DNA of 40,001 nucleotides from Zygnema cylindricum (taxonomy: Eukaryota > Streptophyta > Zygnematophyceae > Zygnematales > Zygnemataceae): positions 1 to 40,001 of the forward strand of contig JBBHKE010000998.1 in assembly GCA_037447655.1 (NCBI GenBank), in the 5' to 3' direction. Position numbers and translations under genes: made by a program. The notes under the pieces were generated by a model. The model saw only the letters and a program-made list of their open reading frames with translations, made no database searches and had not been told where the DNA came from. Below, one piece after another: positions 32,750 through 40,001 of this stretch (its first letter is position 1; each line of letters begins with the position of its first letter).

Positions 32750-33670
32750 TCTCTCTCTCTCTCCTGGTTTTTACAGTATGTCGGGCAGCTCTGCCTGAGC
32801 AATAAGGCTCTGTACGGAAGCTACGCCTCGGTGGGATCCTCCGCCGGTATCTCCAGATTCATCGCCAAAACCTACCAGGTGGCGTTCTCCGACGTGGCAA
32901 TGTCAGCCTCCCAGGACGTCCAGGCCGGAGGAACCGCCAAGCTCAGCGTTCCCTTCACTGTCGCCACGTACTCTTTCTTCACCAAGAAGGCTTCCGGACT
33001 CCGTCTGACCACCGACCAAGTCGCCAAAATCTACACCTCCACCGTCTCCTGGTCCGCGATTAAGGCCGGTCTCTCTGGAAACGTCATTCCCGTGGCTCGA
33101 GCCGACGGCTCCGGAACCACCGAAGTGGTCTGCCGATGGCTCGCAAAGTCCTCTTTCTGGCCGGCCTCCGTCAAGAGCCCTGTCTGCGGCTCCGCTTCCT
33201 GGAGTGGGAAAAGTGGTATTTCTAGGTCGGTTGTATACAGGTCAGGATCGAATGGAATTGGAGCGTACCTCGTCGCAACCCCCAATGCTCTCGGCTACTT
33301 GCAGACTGGAATCGGAGCTACGACCTACAAACTTTTCCCCACGGCTATCAGGAATTTGGGTGGAAAATTCGTGGCTGCTGCCGGAACCACCGACCGTGGA
33401 GATATTTACGCCGCCCTTCCCCGAACTGTGAGGGCTTTGAACTTGCCATGGAATGATGTCGACCTTATCGATGTCTCCGGACCGTCGACTTACCCCATTT
33501 GCGCCCTTGCATTCGAGTTCGCCAAACTGAAGGGAGGGGCAACAGTCAAGAAATTCGTACTTTATACCATGTCTTCCGGCGCGCAGGGATTGGCCGCCAC
33601 ATTCCAGTTCGATCCTCTACCGAGCCAGTTCACCGCAGCTGGTATCGTGTGGGGCAAGAAGATTGTCTAG
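32280..33670 (+). CDS. Secreted PstS/DING-like phosphate-binding protein, right copy
   Basis: Two exons: 32280-32378 and 32777-33670, with a phase-0 GT-AG intron of 398 bp. The product is 330 residues, the same length as the left copy. Exon 1 encodes the same signal peptide and IKIGGATSVEK. Exon 2 keeps VGSSAG, FSDVAMSAS, RADGSGTTEVV and TPNALGYLQ. The two proteins differ at a small number of positions, for example SRFIAKTYQ here and AGFIGNTYQ in the left copy, and near the C-terminus. The intron shares only its first 28 or so bases with the left one and contains ATC repeats and a long CT microsatellite. Both copies are open and spliceable, so both are probably functional. The role is phosphate binding outside the cell or in the secretory path (family knowledge); the biological purpose is not shown by the sequence. 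Confidence 0.93.
32689..32763 (+). repeat. CT microsatellite in the intron
   Basis: About 37 CT units with one CCC interruption, just before the 3' splice site at 32776. It doubles as a very long polypyrimidine tract. The left-arm intron has only a short CTCTCTCTC run there, so the repeat expanded after the duplication or was lost on the left. Confidence 0.9.
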
Positions 33671-33720
33671 AGCTTGTGAGGGTGAGAGCTAGGGAAACGG
33701 ATAGGAAATTGAGAACAGCA

Positions 33721-33840
33721 AGGTTTTTATTTTGTCCCAGGAGGTTGTAAAGTAGTGTCTATGAGGCAGTTTTTGGGTTAAGGTTTTTATTTTGTCCCAG
33801 GAGGTTGTAAAGTAGTGTCTTTGAGGCAGTTTTTGGGGTC
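33721..33840 (+). repeat. 60-bp perfect-period tandem duplication in the 3' region
   Basis: AGGTTTTTATTTTGTCCCAG starts at 33721 and again at 33781. The two 60-bp units differ at about three positions. It lies just after the stop codon, probably inside the 3' untranslated region. It is absent from the left arm and from the pseudogene. Confidence 0.93.
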
Positions 33841-33915
33841 TATTGGGTAGCTGGGTGGTACTGGGTAGATTTTGCCTAAAGGCAATTTTGGATTTGCGAC
33901 ATGTTTCGGTTAACT

Positions 33916-33921
33916 AATAAA
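33916..33921 (+). terminator. Possible polyadenylation signal of the right PstS-like gene
   Basis: AATAAA, about 245 nt after the stop codon, at a place similar to the candidate in the left arm. Confidence 0.35.
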
Positions 33922-34646
33922 ATCGCTGACATGTTTCTAAACTTTTTCATGTTTTGCACGTGTTTATCAATTTTTTTTTGTGATCTTCTTTTCCGCTTTT
34001 TCTCCTTGGATGGTTCTCGGATGTGGTTAGAAACTTGGATTCTTGGGTAACTTTGCATTGACTCAGCAATGCAAATGGTGCTTGATATGTATTGTTGATA
34101 ATTTATGCGAGAACAGAAACAAGTACAAAAGCAGAAATATCCGGGCTTTGAGCTTTTTACACAGGCTATCAACTGAGACAAGCAGATTCTCTTTTTTTTG
34201 TCTGAGCGGGATCTGAAGGTGAATAATCTATTTGAAGGAGTTGAACAATTAGCCGAATGGTTATGAAACGATAAAATAGGGAGGTGCTTACACGAATATT
34301 TTGGTTACTGGTTACAATGCTAGTAAGTTTGAAATCGATGTTGTAGAAACAGTTTGGAGGGAGTTGGGGTGTTTTTGACAAATATGGGTTATTTTGTAGT
34401 CCTGTACATAGTTGGAAGGTTTTAATCTTGTTTAGTTTTCTGTGTGCATTTTGGTTATTTGAATGTACAGAATGCTGAATATTTAATGTAAGAAATACTG
34501 CGTTTTTTAAATTGTGAGTTAAGAGATGCAATGATGCATTGTTTACCAGGCTGTGGACAAATTGGCAAAATTTCCGTCTATAATATGGAATGGCCTAGAG
34601 AGGATCTGGTCGGAATCTTCGTCAGGGCCTTAAGGTTGGCAGACGT

Positions 34647-35149
34647 TATTGAGGGTGTTTATTTTCTCTCTTAAAGCTTATGTCTAAATTCACATCCTTA
34701 AAATCCTAAACTCTACTATAGAAGTACATGTCCTTTATTGTACTTTATAAATGATGTTATGATCCTCTTAGTGGAATGTACAATACCTTTTATAGTATAG
34801 AATGATACTTAGTGGAATGTACATACCTCTTGTAGTGTAGACATGATTCTCAGTGGAATCGCAAGTCAATAGAATTCTTTTGACGTAACTAGTTCTACCC
34901 ACATTAGTTACGTCTTGTCCTAGATTTACCTTGAACCGACGTTTTCATTTTACGGTGCTATAAAAGTCACTTGTCTCACATGTATTATTCATCAATTCAA
35001 AAAGGACACTTTGACGACAAACTTCTCGCCTACATTCTCTTGTTTGTCATCTATTTATTTCTTGTCTTTTGGTCGTATTTTATTTTGTCTCTACATATCA
35101 TCTTTTGTCTTCATTTTTATTTTGGCCTCACATGGCCTTTCATTCAATA
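34647..35149 (+). repeat. 5' LTR of element C
   Basis: It starts TATTGAGGGTGTTTATTTTC and ends CATTCAATA. It has a six-base TATTGA/TCAATA terminal inverted repeat in place of the usual TG...CA. The gag start codon (35132) lies in its last 18 nt. Confidence 0.93.
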
Positions 35150-35590
35150 GGTTATGGGCCCCCCCCTTCGTCTGTATCCAATTCCATTTCAAAGTTTCAG
35201 GGCAAAAACTTTTATGATTGGAAATTTCAAATTCAACATTTATTCACTTTCGAAAAAATCTGGGGACACGTCAGTGGAACCGTCATTATTCCTGTCCCCT
35301 TCCGGACTCCACCGATGCAGCCTATGCTACTACGCAACTTGCAATTGTCGCGTGGACTGAAAAGGACGCCACTGCACTTTCTCGACTTGTCCTCTCTTTG
35401 GACGGTCAAGTGTCAAATCTTGTCCGATCTGCAACAACTTCTCATAAAGCGTGGACGCTTCTTTGTGCCGTGTACGAGACAAATACGTGGCCAAACCGAC
35501 TTGCTCTTCGTCGTCAATTCATCAATATCCAAAAATCCAAAACTGACTCCATGCTGACTTTCATTCAAATCGTCCAATCACTTGCAAAAG
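35132..35590 (+). pseudogene. Gag of element C, N-terminal part, frameshifted
   Basis: From ATG 35132 the frame crosses the LTR end and the primer-binding site and reads ISKFQGKNFYDWKFQIQHLF, a copia gag N-terminus. Around 35300 it shifts frame; the second frame continues STDAAYATTQLAIVAW and later SKTDSMLTFIQIVQSLAKV. At about 35585 gag is joined directly to the reverse transcriptase. The normal C-terminal gag and zinc knuckle are missing. Confidence 0.8.
35150..35161 (+). promoter_or_regulatory. Primer-binding site of element C, half-tRNA type
   Basis: GGTTATGGGCCC directly follows the LTR and is complementary to GGGCCCAUAACC of the initiator tRNA-Met anticodon arm. It is translated in the gag frame as Gly-Tyr-Gly-Pro. 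Confidence 0.82.
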
Positions 35591-36730
35591 TCCATTTATG
35601 GCCTCAAGCAGGCCCCACGTGTGTGGCATAAAACGCTAGTCTCTGTTTTGTTAAAAGAAGGATTTAGAGAAATAACTGCAGATCCTGGAATTTATGTTAG
35701 AGGTACAGGAGACAATTTAATCATTATCATTATTTATGTCGATGATCTCATTCTCACTGGTCCTAGCAAGACAGAAACACACAAAATCAAAATTATTCTC
35801 TCATCACATTCGCCAATGACGGATTTAGGCGATCTTGATTATTGTCTAGGCATTACGGTTTTACGTCACAGATCTGCACGCATTTTACGTATGAGTCAAG
35901 AACATTACATCATTGATCTTTTGGAACAATTTCATATGGCTGATTGCATTCCGATGACTACTCCTCTTGATCCTAATACTCCTCTAACCAAACTAGCCTC
36001 CGATGGGAATGCCCAAGGAGATGTAGCTTCCCTTTACCGCTGTATTATAGGAAAGTTAATGTATGCTATGCTTGGTACTAGGCCTGATATTTGCATAGCT
36101 GTTTGTCTTTTATCGCAATTTTCTCATTGTGCCACCCTTACGCATCTCCAAGCCGCCAAACGGGTACTCCGTTACCTTCAAGGGACCAAGCATCTTCACC
36201 TCACTTTCTCTTTTTCCTCTCTTTCCTCATCCCCATCCCCTTTTTCTTCTTCCCCGAATACCTCCATTTTCGGATATTGTGATGCGGATTGGGGAAATCA
36301 ACCCGACGATCGACGCTCGATTTCCGGTGTTTGTTTCTCCCTCGGCAATGGCCTTGTTTCTTGGTCTTCCCGCAAGCAAACTACGGTTGCCCTCTCCTCC
36401 ACCGAAGCCGAGTATATGGCCGGCACCTCCGCCACCAAATCGGCCATTTGGTTCCGCCGCCTTCTCACCGATCTCTCTTTCCCACCTTCTTCTCCTACTC
36501 CCGTTTTTTGTGATTCTCAAGGGGCTTTAGCCCTTATGAAGAATCCGATTCATCACACTCGCACCAAACACATTGATATTCAGTTTCATTTTACTCGAGA
36601 AAAAATCATCGACGACACCGTCTCTTTCTCTCATTGTGCTTCGACTTCTCAACTTGCAGATTTCCTTACCAAACCTCTCCCTGGCCCTTTGCTTCACCAA
36701 CACATTTTTACCGCCGGTCTTCGTGACTAG
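35582..36730 (+). CDS. Reverse transcriptase C-terminal half and RNase H of element C
   Basis: An unbroken frame of 382 residues. It begins inside the reverse transcriptase at KSIYGLKQAPRVWHKTL, followed by the catalytic YVDDLILTG. RNase H follows with its acidic residues in place: CDADWG, SSTEAEYMA, FCDSQGALAL and KHIDIQFHF. It ends in LADFLTKPLPG. A Ser/Pro-rich insert (SFSSLSSSPSPFSSSP) lies between the two domains where relatives usually have only a short linker. There is no own start signal because the upstream domains are deleted. The open frame suggests the deletion or insertion is relatively young. The second frame on the same strand at 36129-36530 is a shadow. Confidence 0.9.
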   Translation: MQKSIYGLKQAPRVWHKTLVSVLLKEGFREITADPGIYVRGTGDNLIIIIIYVDDLILTGPSKTETHKIKIILSSHSPMTDLGDLDYCLGITVLRHRSARILRMSQEHYIIDLLEQFHMADCIPMTTPLDPNTPLTKLASDGNAQGDVASLYRCIIGKLMYAMLGTRPDICIAVCLLSQFSHCATLTHLQAAKRVLRYLQGTKHLHLTFSFSSLSSSPSPFSSSPNTSIFGYCDADWGNQPDDRRSISGVCFSLGNGLVSWSSRKQTTVALSSTEAEYMAGTSATKSAIWFRRLLTDLSFPPSSPTPVFCDSQGALALMKNPIHHTRTKHIDIQFHFTREKIIDDTVSFSHCASTSQLADFLTKPLPGPLLHQHIFTAGLRD

Positions 36731-36743
36731 CCATGCTTCAATC

Positions 36744-36752
36744 GAGGGGGGG
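36744..36752 (+). promoter_or_regulatory. Polypurine tract of element C
   Basis: GAGGGGGGG lies directly before the 3' LTR, 14 nt after the pol stop codon. Confidence 0.8.
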
Positions 36753-37255
36753 TATTGAAAGTGTTAATTTTCTCTCTTAAAGCTTATGTCTAAATTCACA
36801 TCCTTAAAATCCTAAACTCTACTATAGAAGGACATGTCCTTTATTGTACTTTATAAATGACGTTATGATCCTCTTAGTGGAATATACAATACCTTTTATA
36901 ATATAGAATGATACTTAATGGAATGTACATACCTCTTATAGTGTAGACATGGTTCTCAGTGGAATCGCAAGTCAATAGAATTCTTTTGACGTAACTAGTT
37001 CTACCCACATTAGTTACGTCTTGTCCTAGATCTACCTTGAACCGACGTTTTCATTTTACGGTTCTAGAAAAGTCATCTGTCTCACATGTATTATTCATCA
37101 ATTCAAAAAGGACACTTTGACGACAAACTTCTCGCCTACATTCTCTTGTTTGTCATCAATTAATTTATTGTCTTTTGGTCGTATTTTATTTTGTCTCTAC
37201 ATATCATCTTTTGTCTTCGTTTTTATTTTGGCCTCACATGGCCTCTCATTCAATA
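36753..37255 (+). repeat. 3' LTR of element C
   Basis: It aligns over its full 503-bp length with the 5' LTR, with roughly 20 differences, and is followed by GACGT and the continuation of the right arm. Confidence 0.93.
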
Positions 37256-38008
37256 GACGTTTGGACAATAAAATACATGCGTGTGGTTCCCCTTTGCTGA
37301 TACGATTGTTATTTATTTATTTTTTAGATTGATGGTTGGATGGATCAATTGATCGGATAACTCTGATAGATTCATTAATTGTTGTGACAAGCCGTCGTCG
37401 TGTTGAGACCGATGTAGAAGAAAAACAGCAAAGTGAAGAAGAGCAACAGGTTGGAGAAGAGGAAAAGCAGGACAGAGTAGCGAAAAAGTAGGAGTGATTA
37501 GAAGGAAAAATGGTGGAAATCAAAGAAAAAAGGGAGGAAGAGGAAAAGGAGATAGTTTGAGGTGAATAGCTCACCTGTGATCCGATATAATAATCTGGGT
37601 ATCTGTTCAGTCAGAAGCCGATGACAAGTGACCAGAAAGTCCATCTGTGGGGAGTAGAAATCCGAGGCATAGAAGAGGCAAAAGAAAAAGTTGATGGGAA
37701 GGAAGAGGAAAAAATATTAGGAAATTCAAAGAAGAGAAAAAAAGGCAGTGGACGGAAGAGTTGGAAATTTGGAAGCTGGTAGAAAGAGAGACCTGGGAAA
37801 TAATCCGTCCTTTCTTGTCTATCTCCGATTATACATACAGTTCCAAGAAAAATGGAAAAGAATATACCAAACCCTCATCTACACTTTGCTTTTGGTTCAG
37901 TTGTTAGAACTTTTAGGAAGGCGGCGTGTCATTGTTGCGGATTTGTTTTCAAATCGACGCAAGAAATGGGAAGAGAGGATGAATCGCAATAAACTAGAAT
38001 CCGACTGC

Positions 38009-39639
38009 TGTTTGTTTTGTCGGTGGTCCGCGGTCTGTGCTTGACGTATGCGGAGAAGGCACATCCAGGTGAGTACATATGGAAAGGAAAACGGTGACGT
38101 TATCGGAGTCCTGCGGTCGGTGTGGAGCAACTTGGAATGAAAGGATGGGCCGTACACCTTTGCGAGCAGATTTAAATTGGTTGCGCTGTCGTATATTGCA
38201 ATTCTTAGGAAAGCGTCCAGAAGTTGTCCTTGACTTATTCTGCGAACGCTTAATGTTTACCTCCCAGCATGGAAACAGGTTTTAATCTGTTCGCACGGAA
38301 TTACGAAAGGCCCAAAGAGTGCGAATAGCTGCAGTACAGTACTGTACCTTCAAACCGGGAATCCACGGAATGGAGAATCATTGTTCATCCTCAGCCCGAA
38401 AGCTTTTGTCATTTAAGCGGTTGGTCCGCCATCGGCATATGTGGGGAAGGCGTAACTGGTGCGAATAGACATCTTAAGGTCCTGAGTCCCATTAGGCAAA
38501 GATTTTTTCGTAGCAGGTCCTTTTTCTCGATGATCAGATTAAGGTACCAATGGTATGACCCGAGTCAATTTTCTGGCCATTCACAACGTACCCTCGTGGC
38601 AGGTAAGAACAAATAGGAATGACTTTTTTTTGTCTTTTATTTTCACGGAAATCACACGCTTAAGACATGAGCAAGCCTGCCCGATTCCCCCGACTTTCCG
38701 TAATTAGCTTTCACTGGTCTATTCAGTCATTTGACTCTTTGATTGGATTTGATTGGATTTGGGATTTATTTCATGTCTCACTCCGTTCGTTAGTAATATT
38801 GTCTTTATTTGATATGCGTTATCGAGTTATGTTATTTATTTTTCTTTATTGGATCCGCATTTGCTCCAGGCATTGAGATTTGGGTAGGAGACCGTACTGG
38901 ACCATTACATGTAACTTTTGAATGTAACCTTACCCTGTCTTTAAAAAGCCGTTGACGAAAACTTAGATGATATTTTGCGTATCATTAATTCTGGGGGTGC
39001 TCCCATGTATTAAAGTATCTACTTTTTTCTGTCGTTTTCCCCCAAAATTCAGTCCCAAACGATAAAATATTTTGCCGTAAGAAAATAATAAATTTACCAC
39101 AATACAATGGACGTCAATTCGATACTTTGAATGTACTCCATGTTTGTTTTCTTTTGAACTCATTTTTGCGTTTTCCTCTTTTCGACCCCCGACAATAAAA
39201 TCCAGCTCATCAATAAAACTTTATCAAAAATCACCTCTCGAGGTGGTTTTAGATAAAGTATCACCAGAACAATGAATGAAAAAATGTAAACGCATGCGAC
39301 ACACAAGTGGGAAATTTTTAAGAAGAGGTAGAGTACTCTATTATTCTCCTTGCCCGTCACGCGCATGTACGGAAAAAATATTGCACAGGTCTCGAACCTC
39401 CACTTTCATTCATGGGTCCTCTCCATAATTTTACTCCGTCGTCGCCTCTCCCCTCTCCGTCTCACACTAATGCTTTTAGCTCACACTTTTTAGAATGGGA
39501 CACGACAATACTAGTGTGAAATGAATAATCTTTGAAAAATAATTCTTTTGACTACTCTTATGAATATTTTGATGGCAAGTCGAGTGAGAAAAGTCGAGAA
39601 AACGAAATCGGGAAACCATGGCAAAAAGTTATTGAATCA
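38009..39639. other. Unannotated sequence right of the inverted duplication
   Basis: No gene could be supported. The part 38010-38500 has GGTCCGC..CGGCATATG-like and AATCTGTTCGCACGGAA motifs that recall the 200-bp units found in the arms near 26.3-26.9 kb. The rest is AT-rich with short chance frames. Confidence 0.45.
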
Positions 39640-39800
39640 GCAATGTCGACTTTGTCACAAGTGAGCATGATGTCACAATGTCACGAAACCCTAAACATCT
39701 TAAATGTAACAAAAAACTAGACGTCTACAATCGTTGGTGTTTTAGTAAACGTCAACAATTGTCGGACGTTTTGTAATCGTATTCAATCGTCACAAGTGAA
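39640..39800. repeat. Dispersed repeat, second copy in the spacer at 29190-29345
   Basis: Shared in order and on the same strand are GAGCATGA, a CAATGTCA-like motif, AACCCTAAACA, AATGTMACAAAA, GTAAACGTC/GTAGACGTC and CAATCGTCACAAG. Identity is moderate. No ends or coding potential could be defined. Confidence 0.6.
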
Positions 39801-40001
39801 ATTTTGTGGACTCCATAGTCACACAAAATACACAGCTCAGATATTGCCACTTAGATATCCTCGCCCAAACTTGTTTACACAAGAAATTCTACCACCCTTG
39901 CAGCCACCAACTAAATACAACTTAACCCCTATGAAGAAAGGACTCCCTTAACTTGAACACAAAAGAAAACTCTAAATTTGCTTACCTGAGCAGTTAGTTA
40001 T
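39801..40001. other. Window edge, no feature
   Basis: No gene or repeat was recognised in the last 200 bp. Confidence 0.4.

Larger units (their letters stand above)
34647..37255 (+). mobile_element. Copia element C, internally deleted, in the right arm
   Basis: Two 503-bp LTRs (34647-35149 and 36753-37255) begin TATTGA and end TCAATA. The flanks are GACGT at 34642-34646 and 37256-37260, a perfect 5-bp duplication. The left arm (about 23620-23630) shows the empty site. The internal 1.6 kb holds the N-terminal gag and then the second half of pol; protease, integrase and the first half of reverse transcriptase are missing. LTR identity by eye is about 95-96%. As it stands it could only move with help from another element. 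Confidence 0.95.
34440..37491 (+). pseudogene. Right-arm copy of the unidentified gene, broken
   Basis: The reading MMHCLPGCGQIGKISVYNME is kept around 34530-34590. A TAA interrupts the frame shortly upstream, after NAEYLM. Copia element C splits it at 34642-37260. Beyond C the frame resumes (PFADTIVIYLF) with a stop where the left arm has Gln. The later tail frame (VVTSRRRVETDVEEKQ from 37379) stops at 37489-37491 because of a 2-nt difference (GACAGAGTAG against GACAGTAG on the left). This copy is therefore non-functional if the left copy is a gene. Confidence 0.5.
29409..38008 (+). repeat. Right arm of the large inverted duplication
   Basis: Inverse partner of 22732-28757. It is longer because a copia element (34647-37255) plus one 5-bp duplication is inserted. 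It also differs by intron content of the PstS-like gene, a 60-bp tandem duplication in the 3' region and many substitutions beyond the gene. Confidence 0.93.

Noticed and set aside
36129-36530. 133-residue frame on the same strand within element C
   Set aside because: It is a shadow of the RNase H coding sequence in another frame; the real frame has all catalytic motifs.
22732-38008. Inverted duplication as an assembly fold-back artefact
   Set aside because: The arms differ in intron sequence, substitutions, small indels and a copia insertion with a proper target duplication in only one arm. A fold-back of one molecule would not give this, although long-read proof is still needed.

Overview
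This window looks like repeat-rich nuclear DNA from a eukaryote, most likely of the green lineage. It has short genes with GT-AG introns, several Ty1/copia retrotransposons, a pogo-like DNA transposon relic with introns, CT microsatellites and degenerate AAACCCTA-like tracts. Two of the copia primer-binding sites read GGGCCCAC, which fits a plant-type initiator tRNA-Met better than an animal one as I recall those sequences. I cannot name the species. No rRNA gene, CRISPR array or bacterial-type operon was seen.

Layout. Positions 1-4.2 kb hold a minus-strand pogo/Tigger-like transposase pseudogene with a 923-bp solo LTR inserted in it (perfect 5-bp target duplication). Positions 4.2-14.0 kb hold a minus-strand copia element (B), split in its reverse transcriptase by a complete plus-strand LTR element (A, 5058-9198). 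A carries gag but no pol. Positions 14.0-14.75 kb hold a copia integrase remnant (D). It is interrupted by a 246-bp TG...CA unit with perfect ATGTC target duplications that carries a tRNA-like Pol III module. Positions 16.0-17.2 and 20.8-22.4 kb are direct copies of one unidentified segment. Between them lies a truncated PstS-like pseudogene.

The centrepiece is an inverted duplication, with its left arm at about 22.73-28.76 kb, a 0.65-kb spacer, and its right arm at about 29.41-38.01 kb. Each arm carries an intact, outward-reading two-exon gene for a secreted 330-residue PstS/DING-like phosphate-binding protein. Inner arm sequence, including promoters and first exons, is nearly identical. Similarity stops abruptly about 28 nt into the intron and resumes, lower, in exon 2. 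The right arm alone carries a copia element (C) with matching 503-bp LTRs and a GACGT duplication; the left arm supplies its empty site.

Cross-cutting observations. A, B and C have different LTRs, yet each has an apparent primer-binding site complementary to the anticodon-arm region of initiator tRNA-Met (half-tRNA priming, as in Drosophila copia). In each, gag begins inside the last 18-26 nt of the 5' LTR and is read through the primer-binding site. Two different repeats carry Pol III-type internal promoter boxes inside, or apparently inside, LTRs. The only host genes I support with confidence are the two PstS-like genes; another possible host gene in the arms is not identified. Coordinates of exact repeats were counted by hand; identities are by eye.
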